DNA of 64,000 nucleotides. It comes from Merdibacter sp965119685. GTDB taxonomy: Bacteria > Bacillota_I > Bacilli_A > Erysipelotrichales > Erysipelotrichaceae. Below, piece after piece: positions 31,213 through 39,791 of this stretch. Below the pieces are notes generated by a model. The model saw only the letters and a program-made list of their open reading frames with translations. It ran no database searches and was not told the origin of the DNA. The stretch covers positions 1,922,001 through 1,986,000 of the forward strand of contig OZ221971.1 in the NCBI GenBank assembly GCA_965119685.1, written 5' to 3'. Numbering within the stretch: the stretch's first letter is position 1; every line of letters starts with the position of its first letter. Made by a program: the position numbers and the translations under genes.

Positions 31213-32505
31213 CTAAGAAAGCGGGCGCCTGGCGTAAAAGCGCCGGCGCATCTCCTTGAGCGGATCATTGATAAGCATACATGGATAGCGTCTCTTCCAC
31301 CGATGCAGCGCAGGATGGGTCTCATCGCTGACATAGACGCATTCACACCGATCAAACAGCGCTTCTTCCACCATCGTGTGAGCGATCACGCACAAACGCT
31401 CATAAGCGGGCAGCTGTGACAGCGCCTGCCCACAAGATGCGGATGCACTGCAAAAGAGCAGCAGCGTATGCTTTTCATCCATCTGCTGAAAGAGCGTGCG
31501 CACATGCAGATCGTCAGGAATACACGAGCGAAAAGCCGACAGCTCGCCATGAGGGACGATCACGCTGAGCGCGCATATCTCCCTGTCCTTTGGAATCGCA
31601 TCAAAGCTGCACGCATGTCCCGGCGCTTTTCTCAGCTGATCAAACAGTTTCTCACCGGGCGCATTCCTCTCTGTCATTCCGACATAGACATGCATGATGT
31701 CTTGGTAAGGGGCATACGCGAAGCTGCAAAGCCCCTTTGCCTTGCATAGCGCTGCTAATGCCCTGCTTTGCGTCTGACTCAGCGAATGCAATACACGATA
31801 ATGCATGCCGGCTGCCTCATAGAGCACACTGCCGCCAAACATCACAATCTCTTTCGCCTGTATCGATTGCAGAAACGGCGCATCCGCCGCTATCGGCAAC
31901 AGCGTGTGCAGTACCAGACGCATGCCTCGCTCTTGTAAACGGCGCAGCTCCACGCTGTGGGAGGGCTTGGCGGCATGGGTCAGCGCCGTGATGTCACACA
32001 GCCACAATAATTCCTTTCCCTTGGGTGCGGGCAGGTGTACGCTGTTGACCCCATAGGAGATCGCAATGCCAATCAGCGTATCCAGCACGCGATTTGCCGC
32101 AAACACATAAGGGTTCGCATCATGGATGTGTGAGATCGTAATACTCATAAAGACGACGCAGGAGATATAGGATGCGCTCGTCTGATGAAACAGGACGGTC
32201 ACATAGATGATGGCGACGATGCATATGGAAACAAGCAGGGCATGGAAAAGCCAGTGAGTCCAGCCAAAGCGCTGTTCCACAACGAGCAGTAGCAAGCCGA
32301 ACAGACCGCCGAGCATCGTGCCAATCACGCGGTTTCTGCCGGTGCGTTTGCTGCTGGCCGCATCCTGCTGCATGCACAGCACCGCCGCAATGCACGAGTA
32401 AAAGACGACGCCCGCTCCCTGCCGCAGCTGATTGACCACCAGACACAGAAAGACAGCGATCGCCGATTTGATCATGCGTTTTCCCACCGGCGGCAATGCG
32501 CGCAT
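31213..32505 (-). CDS. FUSC-type membrane protein fused to degenerate HAD domain
   Basis: A 430-residue protein. Residues 1-155 hold five or six membrane helices (VFLCLVVNQL, VVFYSCIAAVLCM, IGTMLGGLFGLLLLVVEQ, LFHALLVSICIVAIIYVTVLF, YISCVVFMSITI) with the phrase DAASSKRTGRNRVIGTMLGG typical of FUSC/ArAE_1 aromatic-acid exporter halves. From about 165 the chain reads LLWLCDITALTH, VLHTLLP and VMFGGSVLYEAA, in the order of Cof-type HAD motif I, motif II and the INGA motif. The motif-I second Asp is Thr173 (D171-I-T), so catalysis is unlikely; a binding or sensory role is inferred. GGGGGAG precedes the ATG at 32505. Confidence 0.7.
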   Translation of the reverse strand: MRALPPVGKRMIKSAIAVFLCLVVNQLRQGAGVVFYSCIAAVLCMQQDAASSKRTGRNRVIGTMLGGLFGLLLLVVEQRFGWTHWLFHALLVSICIVAIIYVTVLFHQTSASYISCVVFMSITISHIHDANPYVFAANRVLDTLIGIAISYGVNSVHLPAPKGKELLWLCDITALTHAAKPSHSVELRRLQERGMRLVLHTLLPIAADAPFLQSIQAKEIVMFGGSVLYEAAGMHYRVLHSLSQTQSRALAALCKAKGLCSFAYAPYQDIMHVYVGMTERNAPGEKLFDQLRKAPGHACSFDAIPKDREICALSVIVPHGELSAFRSCIPDDLHVRTLFQQMDEKHTLLLFCSASASCGQALSQLPAYERLCVIAHTMVEEALFDRCECVYVSDETHPALHRWKRRYPCMLINDPLKEMRRRFYARRPLS

Positions 32506-32571
32506 ACAACTCCCCCTTTTGTATCCCCCTTATTATAGTGAGATTCCCCTTTCAGCGCAAGAGGCAAACCA

Positions 32572-33147
32572 TCAGTGGTTCATCCGCTCCATCAGCGCGT
32601 CTAACGGCACCGCCATCAGCAGCGAATGCGCCGCCTGTATGGCGTTCATCCCGGTGTAGATCAGCGTCATCTCCCGCTCCCGCGCGCGGCGAAGCAAGGA
32701 ACGGCTGAGAAAAGGCGCAGCTGCAATGACAAGACAGGAAGCATCCAAGTCCAGCAGGGACAGCAATAAAGCGCGCTCTCCCTGCGCAATCACAAAGCCG
32801 CGGTGTACAGGAACATCCTCTAAGCGCTCTTGGACGATGACAAAGCGTTCCCAGCATTGCATTTGCTCCTGCGAACGATAGGCGATCTCTCCCTGCAATG
32901 CTTCTTTGATCTCCTCCAATGTCAGTCGATTCAACAGATAGGTGCAATAGGCCGGATCACGTGCCGTCAGCTGCATCAGATGCGACAGCGGTACATAACC
33001 GATCAGCTTCCCCTCGCTCCCTTTCACCAGAATTTCCGATACGCCGCTGTGGCGCAGATGCGCACAGACACTGCCGATGGTCGCATCCCGGCGCGCATAT
33101 AACGTGCTGCCGCAGATCTGCCGGCGCCCGCGCTGTATATCCATCAT
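32572..33147 (-). CDS. CBS and DRTGG-like domain protein
   Basis: A 191-residue soluble protein. Residues 25-85 resemble half a CBS pair (ATIGSVCAHLRHSGVSEILVKGSEGKLIGYVPLSHLMQL); the C-terminal 75 (GERALLLSLLDLDASCLVIAAAPFLS...LIYTGMNAIQAAHSL) match a DRTGG-like regulatory fold. Together they suggest an adenine-nucleotide- or dinucleotide-sensing module of unknown target. Two adjacent ATGs (33147, 33144) follow AGGAGGTG; spacing slightly favours the second. Single gene; on the minus strand it lies downstream of lacB and its terminator and 66 bases ahead of the FUSC gene. Confidence 0.6.
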   Translation of the reverse strand: MMDIQRGRRQICGSTLYARRDATIGSVCAHLRHSGVSEILVKGSEGKLIGYVPLSHLMQLTARDPAYCTYLLNRLTLEEIKEALQGEIAYRSQEQMQCWERFVIVQERLEDVPVHRGFVIAQGERALLLSLLDLDASCLVIAAAPFLSRSLLRRAREREMTLIYTGMNAIQAAHSLLMAVPLDALMERMNH

Positions 33148-33373
33148 AACACCTCCTGTTCAAAGGATGCGCGATCGCTCGCTTCTTATACTTTCTCCTG
33201 CCTTTTTCTATCCATCTCCTATGTCCCATTCGCCTTTTTCACAGTGCAAACATCACACGATAAGAACAGCGAAGCCCCTTTCTCCAAGCTTTTTGTTTTT
33301 TTCTACGCCCTTTTGCTAAAATAGCATATAAAAGGTGCGTTCAAGCGCTGACTTCCTTTATTTAGTTGAAAAT

Positions 33374-33416
33374 AAGTGCAGCTGTCAAAGGGAATACCTC
33401 TTGAATAGCTGCACTT
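33374..33416. terminator. Terminator after lacB
   Basis: AAGTGCAGCT pairs perfectly with AGCTGCACTT (33374-33383 with 33407-33416). The plus-strand copy has a better T run (TTTTCTCTT), so it may serve both strands. Confidence 0.6.
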
Positions 33417-33467
33417 TTCTCTTATTTAAAAACGGCGCTGTCCGCACAGCACCGCTTGTCAATCGAT

Positions 33468-33983
33468 TCAGTCGTGGTATTCGCCGCGATCCCACTTTTC
33501 CAAAAACTCATCAAAGAAGTGATCGTCACCGATGTAATCCGTACGCTCAATCAGCGCGTCGATCTTTGTGATCAGCGCCTCATTCTCCGCACTTGGCTGA
33601 TAGCTCGCATCAAAGTATGCGTCCATGATGTCCTCGATCATGCCGACGCCCGATACGCGTCCGCCAACGCCGATGACATTGCAGTTTAACTGCTCCTTCG
33701 CATACTTCGCCGCACATACATCGCCCACTAGCGCACAGCGCGCGCCCTTGACCTTCTGCACCGCATTGGTGATGCCGACGCCTGTACCGCACATGACGAC
33801 GCCTAAATCACACTCGCCGGTAACGACCTTCTCCGCTACCCGCTTGCCATAGATCGGATAATGCGTGCGCTCAAAATCATACGTGCCGCAGTCAACAACT
33901 TCAAAGCCCTTCTTCTCTAAATACTCTTTGATATGATTCTTGATATCTGTGACGATGTGGTCACATCCGATTGCTACCTTCAT
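33468..33983 (-). CDS. lacB: Galactose-6-phosphate isomerase subunit LacB
   Basis: A 171-residue subunit of the LacAB isomerase that converts galactose 6-phosphate to tagatose 6-phosphate. RpiB/LacB fold with MKVAIGCDHIVTDIKN, VVDCGTYDF and the conserved CGTGVGITNAVQKVKGARCALVGD. The length matches LacB (171), and LacA is next to it. ATG at 33983 after AGGAGGA. Last gene of the lac operon. Confidence 0.95.
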   Translation of the reverse strand: MKVAIGCDHIVTDIKNHIKEYLEKKGFEVVDCGTYDFERTHYPIYGKRVAEKVVTGECDLGVVMCGTGVGITNAVQKVKGARCALVGDVCAAKYAKEQLNCNVIGVGGRVSGVGMIEDIMDAYFDASYQPSAENEALITKIDALIERTDYIGDDHFFDEFLEKWDRGEYHD

Positions 33984-34001
33984 CTGCTCATCCTCCTATT
34001 C

Positions 34002-34433
34002 TCAGCACATTTTGTTCAGCATGTCCACACGGATCTGATGACGTCCGCCGGAATACTGTGCCACACAGAAGCGATGCGCGATGCGCTTTGCAACCTCTTC
34101 GCCGACCACTGCACTGCCCATCGTGATGATGTTGGCGTTGTTGTGATCGCGGGTCATCTTTGCGGAATGCTCGTCATTGAGCTCTGCACAGATGATGTAC
34201 TTGAACTTATCCGCTACCATGAACGGTCCCGCACCGAATTCATCGATGATGATGCCCTTGTTGACGGTTACGTCCTTGAGCACCTCGTTGACGACCTTGA
34301 CGCTGGCTTCATAGAAGTCAACATCTCCCTGCTTGGAGAGATCGACGATCTCAATGCCTTCCCCACGCAAATAGTCAACGACTACATCCTTTAAAGCAGC
34401 GCCTTTTTGATCTGCTCCGATAAAGATTTTCAT
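34002..34433 (-). CDS. lacA: Galactose-6-phosphate isomerase subunit LacA
   Basis: A 143-residue subunit of the same isomerase (MKIFIGADQKGAALKDVVVDYL, ITMGSAVVGEEVAKRIAHRF). LacA is the shorter partner and lacks the CGTG loop cysteine of LacB. It overlaps the end of lacG by four bases (ATGA) and precedes lacB by 18 bases. Confidence 0.95.
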   Translation of the reverse strand: MKIFIGADQKGAALKDVVVDYLRGEGIEIVDLSKQGDVDFYEASVKVVNEVLKDVTVNKGIIIDEFGAGPFMVADKFKYIICAELNDEHSAKMTRDHNNANIITMGSAVVGEEVAKRIAHRFCVAQYSGGRHQIRVDMLNKMC

Positions 34434-35860
34434 TCTGCATCCTCCTTAAGCTGATCGCTCAGCTCCAGTGTCTGCGCCAGCTGCCGATACCAGCGCGCAC
34501 TCTTTTTCACATAGCGCTGCTGCGTTTTGAAATCGACATAGAACAGACCGTAGCGCTTGTTATAGCCGTTGGTCCATGAGAACATGTCCATCAAAGACCA
34601 CAGGAAGTATCCGCGCACATCCGCACCTTCCTCTCTGGCCTGTAAGACGGCGTCCAGATGAGCGGCGATATAGGAGATGCGCGCATCATCCTGCACCGTA
34701 TTGTTTTCCAGCACATCTTTCATACCGACGCCGTTTTCCGTTACATACATCGGCTTGGTGAAATGGAAGTCGCGATAGATTTCCATAATCATGGAGTAAA
34801 GTCCCTGTGGATAGATCGCCCAATCCCATTCCGTCGTTGGAACCTCTGGATTGATCACCCGTTTGCCGGTCCCCTTGATCGCGTAGACACTCGTCCCCTT
34901 TTGACCGGTGCCGTTATGGTGGATATAGCTCTCTCCGTCATATTCCTCCATGAAATGGCTGGCATAGTAGTTGATCCCCAAAAAGTCCAGCTGTGCCGCC
35001 GCCTTCTTCATCTCCGCGATCTCGTGCTCCGCAATGCGGATTTCCCCTTTGTTATCGCGCAGCACTTCCTTCATGATCGCCAGCGTCTTTTCCTGATAAC
35101 AGCCGTTGATCGTTCCCTCCAGCATGAAGCGGTTGCAGAAGGTATGCTCATACAAGGCAGCCTTTTGGTTACCCGGCGTATCGCTGATCGCAAACTTCGG
35201 TTCCAAGATGTGGATGATGCCGATCTCTCCCTGCATCCCCATCTCTTTATAGAGGTTTACCACGCGCGCATGAGCGTACACCATGTTGTGCATCGCCTGT
35301 GCGGCGTTGCCCAGCTCATAGTGATGGTTTGGCGGGAAATGTCCGATCAGATATTGTCCTGCGGCCAATGACCACGGCTCGTTGATCGTCACCCACTTCT
35401 TTACGCGATCGCCAAACAGCTCGAAGCAGGTGCGCGCATATGCGCAATAGGCGTCAATCATCTCCTGTGACAGCCAGTCGCCCTTGTGATAGAGAGGCAG
35501 CGGCGTATCAAAGTGATGCAGGGTGACATAAGGCTCGATGCCTCTTTCCAAACAGGCATTGATGAGATCATTGTAGTAGTCGACGCCCTTTTGGTTGATC
35601 TCCCCTACACCCTGCGGGAAAATGCGCGTCCATGCGATCGAGATGCGAATGCCGTTGATGCCATAGCTTTGGCATAGGTCTAAATCTTCTTTGTAACGAT
35701 GGTAGAAATCAGACGCCATGGCGGGATCGAAGCTCTTTGTCTGCGCTAAATATTCATCCCAATAACAAGGACCGCGGCCGTCCTCTTTGACTGCGCCCTC
35801 CGCCTGATATGCAGCGGTAGCGGCGCCGAACACAAACCCTTTTGGAAACTTGCGCATCAT
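34430..35860 (-). CDS. lacG: 6-phospho-beta-galactosidase
   Basis: A 476-residue family GH1 hydrolase that cleaves lactose 6-phosphate delivered by the PTS. Acid/base Glu in WVTINEPWSLA and nucleophile Glu in MYVTENGVGMKD are present. The extra N-terminal open frame (35861-36031) overlaps lacE and is spurious; MMRKFPKGFVFGAATAAYQAEG is the true beginning. GGGGGAG precedes the ATG pair at 35860/35857. It begins one base after the stop of lacE. Confidence 0.94.
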   Translation of the reverse strand: MMRKFPKGFVFGAATAAYQAEGAVKEDGRGPCYWDEYLAQTKSFDPAMASDFYHRYKEDLDLCQSYGINGIRISIAWTRIFPQGVGEINQKGVDYYNDLINACLERGIEPYVTLHHFDTPLPLYHKGDWLSQEMIDAYCAYARTCFELFGDRVKKWVTINEPWSLAAGQYLIGHFPPNHHYELGNAAQAMHNMVYAHARVVNLYKEMGMQGEIGIIHILEPKFAISDTPGNQKAALYEHTFCNRFMLEGTINGCYQEKTLAIMKEVLRDNKGEIRIAEHEIAEMKKAAAQLDFLGINYYASHFMEEYDGESYIHHNGTGQKGTSVYAIKGTGKRVINPEVPTTEWDWAIYPQGLYSMIMEIYRDFHFTKPMYVTENGVGMKDVLENNTVQDDARISYIAAHLDAVLQAREEGADVRGYFLWSLMDMFSWTNGYNKRYGLFYVDFKTQQRYVKKSARWYRQLAQTLELSDQLKEDAE

Positions 35861-35861
35861 C

Positions 35862-37523
35862 TTACTCCCCCATCTTTTCCAAGGCGAACGCCAATGCCTT
35901 TTGCGGTGCGCGGGTGAGGGCAACGTACTGCGGACCCTCGGTGGTTGCCGCCTTGCATTTCGTAGCGGCGCAATCCGCCTGCAATTCCTCATACATGCTG
36001 CCCATCTGCGGAGCGAGGATGATGAGGTCAAAGTCGTTGATCACCGATTTGTGCTGACCGTAGGCCATCGCCGTCGATTCGATTTCAATGCCTGCTTCCT
36101 TGGCGCCGTTAGCGATCGCATTGGCAAGCATAGAACTGGTCGCACCGTTGGCACACAAGACGAGCACCGCCTTCTTGCCATCCAGCTTGACTTCTTCTTT
36201 GACGCTTTCTTCAGCAACCTCCACAGCGGCTGCTTCCTCGCTGCTCTCTGCTGCCGCATTGGCTTCATTGTCCAAGCACTCTTTGTCATAGACCTTGAAG
36301 AACGGATAGTAGATGATGAAGTCGACTACCAGCAGCAATACGCACAGAAGGAACGCCATCGGCGCAAAGCCGGTTCCCATCACCAGACCAAGCGGTCCCG
36401 GGCAAGTCCAAGGCAAGTTGTAAATGAAGCCGTTCATGCCCATATCGATGAAGAATTTAAACAGGCACACATTGACGATCAGCGCTAAGATAAACGGAAT
36501 GAAGAATACCGGGTTGAGCACTAAGGGCGCACCGAAGAGCACCGGCTCGTTGACACCGAAGAGCACCGGAATGCTGGAAGCGCGTCCGATTGCACGCAGC
36601 TGCTTCGATTTTGCCATGAAAGCGAACATGAGCGTAATGATCAGCGTTGCACCCGTTCCGCCCAGAGTTGCGATGAAATACTGTGTTCCCTGTGCTAATA
36701 CGTTGCCTGCATGCTCGCCTGCCTGTACGGCTAACAGGTTCATCTCCACATTGGTGATGTAGATGGCGGATACCGCCGGCTCGACAATGCTCGGTCCATG
36801 AATGCCGACAAACCAGAAGAAGGCCATTGCACCGAAGATGATGGAGATGCCGACATAGCCATCGGCAGCGCTGAAGATCGGCTTAAACAGCTCGATGATC
36901 CACTGAGCAAAGCCAAAGCCGATATAATTGCGAAACAGCAGATCGACAATCCAGAAGAACAGGATGGATGCCGCTAACGGGAAGATGTCCGCAAAGGTCT
37001 GGGAGATGTTGTTAGGCACCTCTTTCGGCATGCGGATACGGATGTCGCGGCTCACGAAGAAACGGTAGATGATGCAAGTCGCAAAGGCGGCCACAAAGGA
37101 TGCCAGCAGTCCTTTGGAACCAAGATACGTCGCCAGAAAGCCGCCTTCTGCCATATAGTCCGCAGACAGGATCAGAAAGCAAATGACCGATACGATCATC
37201 GTGCTGGTAACGTTGATCTTGCGGGTAGCCGGAAGCTTGTTGTTGAAGTTGTCAGTCAGCGATTTGGCGATTGTCGCGCTCATCAGCAGACCCAAGATGC
37301 CCATCGAGTAGTTATATGCCTTCATCAGAATCGCTTCGATGCTGCTGTCCCAATAGAAGCCGAAGATGTTTGGCACGTAAGCGATCAGCATGAAGATGCT
37401 GGAAAATAAGATAACCGGAATACAGCTGATAAAACCGTCGCGAATTGCCCGAAGATATGCGTTGTTTGAGATTTTCTCAAAAAACGGCTTCATCTTCTCG
37501 ATGCTGGAAATCAATCCGTTCAT
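35862..37523 (-). CDS. lacE: Lactose-specific PTS EIICB
   Basis: A 553-residue membrane permease and phosphotransfer protein. The N-terminal EIIC domain has about eight helices (for example VILFSSIFMLIAYVP, SATIAKSLTDNF) and the IHGPSIVEPAVSAIY phrase typical of the lactose/cellobiose family; the C-terminal EIIB domain carries the phospho-Cys in VLVLCANGATSSMLANAI. The two are joined by an acidic Glu/Ala linker (EAANAAAESSEEAAAVEVAEES region). ATG at 37523 after AAAGAGGGGGAG. Confidence 0.96.
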   Translation of the reverse strand: MNGLISSIEKMKPFFEKISNNAYLRAIRDGFISCIPVILFSSIFMLIAYVPNIFGFYWDSSIEAILMKAYNYSMGILGLLMSATIAKSLTDNFNNKLPATRKINVTSTMIVSVICFLILSADYMAEGGFLATYLGSKGLLASFVAAFATCIIYRFFVSRDIRIRMPKEVPNNISQTFADIFPLAASILFFWIVDLLFRNYIGFGFAQWIIELFKPIFSAADGYVGISIIFGAMAFFWFVGIHGPSIVEPAVSAIYITNVEMNLLAVQAGEHAGNVLAQGTQYFIATLGGTGATLIITLMFAFMAKSKQLRAIGRASSIPVLFGVNEPVLFGAPLVLNPVFFIPFILALIVNVCLFKFFIDMGMNGFIYNLPWTCPGPLGLVMGTGFAPMAFLLCVLLLVVDFIIYYPFFKVYDKECLDNEANAAAESSEEAAAVEVAEESVKEEVKLDGKKAVLVLCANGATSSMLANAIANGAKEAGIEIESTAMAYGQHKSVINDFDLIILAPQMGSMYEELQADCAATKCKAATTEGPQYVALTRAPQKALAFALEKMGE

Positions 37524-37545
37524 AATTGTTTCTCCCCCTCTTTGT

Positions 37546-37863
37546 CTATTTGTTCGTACGCTTGTACAATGTGATGAAGCTTTGGATCACATCGCGCAGC
37601 AGCATCGTCGTCATCAGATGGTCCTGACCATGCACCATGATAAAGCCCAGCTCGAGCTCCTCGCCGCGCGCCTCGGCCTGCAGCATGTCTGTCTGGCTTT
37701 GGTGTGCCTGCGTAATCAGTTCATTGGCGCCGGCGATCAGCTGATCGGCCGCCTCGTAGTTTCCCTGCTCGGCTTCCTTCAGCGCGTTGATGAGCTTGGA
37801 GCGTGCGTCTCCTGCGTAGGCGACAATTTCAAATCCAATCATAGCTACTTCTTCTTTTTTCAT
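37546..37863 (-). CDS. lacF: Lactose-specific PTS EIIA
   Basis: A 105-residue EIIA of the lactose family. Three-helix bundle with the phospho-His in GFIMVHGQDHLMTTMLL and the helix phrase AKEAEQGNYEAADQLI-like (ALKEAEQGNYEAADQL). ATG at 37863 follows GAGGAGGAAG. First gene of the lacFEGAB operon. Confidence 0.96.
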   Translation of the reverse strand: MKKEEVAMIGFEIVAYAGDARSKLINALKEAEQGNYEAADQLIAGANELITQAHQSQTDMLQAEARGEELELGFIMVHGQDHLMTTMLLRDVIQSFITLYKRTNK

Positions 37864-37880
37864 CGTTTCTTCCTCCTCAT

Positions 37881-37892
37881 GAACATTTGTTC
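37881..37892. promoter_or_regulatory. Candidate LacR operator, GAACATTTGTTC
   Basis: An inverted repeat GAACA-TT-TGTTC lies between the lac promoter and the lacF start. A related AAACATATATGTTC lies in the promoter spacer (37930-37943). Whether LacR binds these is inferred from position. Confidence 0.5.
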
Positions 37893-37923
37893 TTTTTGTT
37901 CGCTATTTGCGATTTACACCTTA

Positions 37924-37952
37924 AATTTAAAACATATATGTTCGTTTGTCAA
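37924..37952 (-). promoter_or_regulatory. Promoter of lacFEGAB
   Basis: Minus strand TTGACA (37947-37952), 17-base spacer, TAAATT (37924-37929). The spacer holds the palindrome AACATATATGTT, so a bound repressor would sit between the boxes. Confidence 0.7.
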
Positions 37953-38039
37953 GCGTTATTTTTTCTTTTTGACAATTTTTCAAACATTTAGAACATCTTC
38001 GCTAAAAAGAAAAGCCTTCGTACAGAAGGCCTTTCAGCG

Positions 38040-38804
38040 TTAAATGATATTGGTGATCTCCCGATACTCCAAAATCTTGTCGATTTCAAAGCGATCGGTG
38101 ATGATTGCCGTCAGATCACGGCAGTCATAGAAGTTGAAAAACGCGTTGGTATTGAATTTGGTGCTGTCACAGACGACATAACGCTCACCGGCATTATCTA
38201 AAGCCAGCTTATGCAAAAGTCCCTCCTCCTCATTAGAGGCGTACAAATTGTTGTCAGTGATCGCATTGGTACCGACAAACGCCTTGGTGAAGCTGACCTT
38301 GCTGAGACCCTCGTAGGTCATCGTTCCCAAAAAGGATTCGAGAAAATCGTCGTAGCGTCCGCCAATCAGCATGGCTTCCACTCCTTCCATCTTGTAGAAG
38401 AGGAAGAAGATGTACAGGCAGTTAGTGACGATCTTCACGTTGCGCGCTTTCATATACTGCGCGATACGCTCGTTGGTCGTCGAAGCGCTGATAAAGACGA
38501 TATCATTATCCTGTATCAGGCTGGCCGCCTTCTGTGCGATGCGCTCTTTCTTATCTGCATTGAGACGGCGGCGGTCCTTGTGTTTCAGCGTCCAGACATT
38601 CGGCGTGGTGATGGCCGGCAGATCCTTTTCTACCTTCTGTGCGCCTCCGTGGACACGAACGAGGTAGCCCTCTTGTTCCAGCTGATTGAGATCGCGCCGT
38701 ACCGTCATCAGCGTTACTCCCAGCTCACGCTGCAGATCGCTGACCTTGACAAAGGAATGCTCATCCAGCTTTTCCAAAATGTGCTTTTTACGCGCACTGT
38801 TCAT
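38040..38804 (-). CDS. lacR: DeoR-family lactose repressor LacR
   Basis: A 254-residue DeoR-family regulator. N-terminal helix-turn-helix LDEHSFVKVSDLQRELGVTLMTVRRDL, followed by GYLVRVHGGA and a C-terminal sugar-phosphate-binding domain (DIVFISASTTNERIAQYM). It probably senses tagatose 6-phosphate (known for LacR). ATG at 38804 lies eight bases after GGAGGG; a GTG at 38807 is also open. It is upstream of lacFEGAB on the same strand with a 177-base gap, so it can also be transcribed with DUF4867. Confidence 0.92.
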   Translation of the reverse strand: MNSARKKHILEKLDEHSFVKVSDLQRELGVTLMTVRRDLNQLEQEGYLVRVHGGAQKVEKDLPAITTPNVWTLKHKDRRRLNADKKERIAQKAASLIQDNDIVFISASTTNERIAQYMKARNVKIVTNCLYIFFLFYKMEGVEAMLIGGRYDDFLESFLGTMTYEGLSKVSFTKAFVGTNAITDNNLYASNEEEGLLHKLALDNAGERYVVCDSTKFNTNAFFNFYDCRDLTAIITDRFEIDKILEYREITNII

Positions 38805-38855
38805 CACATCACCCTCCGTTCACTCTCGTCGTATCATCACATTCGCTTGCCGAAA

Positions 38856-39515
38856 TCACTCGTATGCGATCGTCAACAGCTCGCCTGTCAACGCCGGCAG
38901 CGCGCCCTGTTCGATTTTCTGCGTCTGTGAAGCATGGCAGACATACCACTTGTTCTTCTTTGTCAGCATGGTGCCCTTCACCGCATCGATGTCGGTATTG
39001 GTACCCTCGATGAGAACGACGACTAATGAAAATCCCTTAGCGCTTGCCTCAATCGGCGTATAATGCAGCGTCGTGGAATACACCTCCATGACGGTTCCCT
39101 TTGGAACGTAGAAAATCTTCATATCCGAAATGTCGATCTTTCCCTGCGATACCAGCTTCTCCTTATCGCCGAGCACCAGCAGACAGTCGCTGACAGCGAT
39201 GTTGACCTCGCTGCCCTGATGGAACTCCGTCCCGGTGGCAGACTGATTTCTGCCCTTGACGACGCCGATTTCAATCGGCAGTTCACCGAAGATCTCATGG
39301 CGAATCGTATCGAAGATCGCAAAGCCGTGCAGGTCTTCACGATCGGCAACATACTGTGCCTTCGGCATCTGTGCGTACTGCGTCTCCTCCTTTTCCAGAT
39401 AAGCAATCACCTCTGCGCCATCCCACTCCAGCAGGCGGCCGTAAGGGCGAAAGGCTTCATCAGTGATCGCGTAAATCGTCTTGTCTTTGTTTTTTTCACG
39501 AATGGTTTCCAACAT
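38856..39515 (-). CDS. DUF4867-like protein in the lactose locus
   Basis: A 219-residue protein, probable cupin-like fold (HQGSEVNIAVSDCLLVLGD, MKIFYVPKGTVMEVYSTTLHYTPIEAS). It matches what I recall of DUF4867, an uncharacterised family found near sugar utilisation genes. ATG at 39515 lies eight bases after GGAGGTG. Repeated GAACA-type words (for example TGGAACAAAAGAACATAC on the minus strand, 39541-39558) lie upstream, as for lacF, which suggests LacR control. The function is unknown; an isomerase or epimerase role for the sugar phosphate is only a guess. Confidence 0.7.
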   Translation of the reverse strand: MLETIREKNKDKTIYAITDEAFRPYGRLLEWDGAEVIAYLEKEETQYAQMPKAQYVADREDLHGFAIFDTIRHEIFGELPIEIGVVKGRNQSATGTEFHQGSEVNIAVSDCLLVLGDKEKLVSQGKIDISDMKIFYVPKGTVMEVYSTTLHYTPIEASAKGFSLVVVLIEGTNTDIDAVKGTMLTKKNKWYVCHASQTQKIEQGALPALTGELLTIAYE

Positions 39516-39754
39516 ACTCAAACACCTCCAACTGTATTGTATGTTCTTTTGTTCCATTTTTCAAGGAAAAATGTTCTATTTTACAATTTTTTCTATCGCT
39601 GACGACATGAACGCACAATCAATCGCCGGCTGTGTGATTCCATTATGTTCTTTTACCCGGCGCGCAGCGTTTGTTTTGGCTAATGGTTAGCAGCTGCGAT
39701 GAACGCCCCCACAGTGGACTCTCACCACCTAGATGTATGCCATACCTGCGTACC

Positions 39755-39784
39755 AAAAAAGGAAGCATGTCTCTGCTTCCTTTT
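39755..39784 (-). terminator. Terminator of PFOR gene
   Basis: GGAAGCA pairs with TGCTTCC (39761-39767 with 39774-39780); the minus strand continues with six T residues. Confidence 0.85.
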
Positions 39785-39791
39785 AGTCGTT

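Noticed and set aside
37924..37960. Catabolite-responsive (CRE) site in the lac promoter
   Set aside because: The CG-containing word AACGCTTGACA near the -35 differs from the CRE consensus at several positions.
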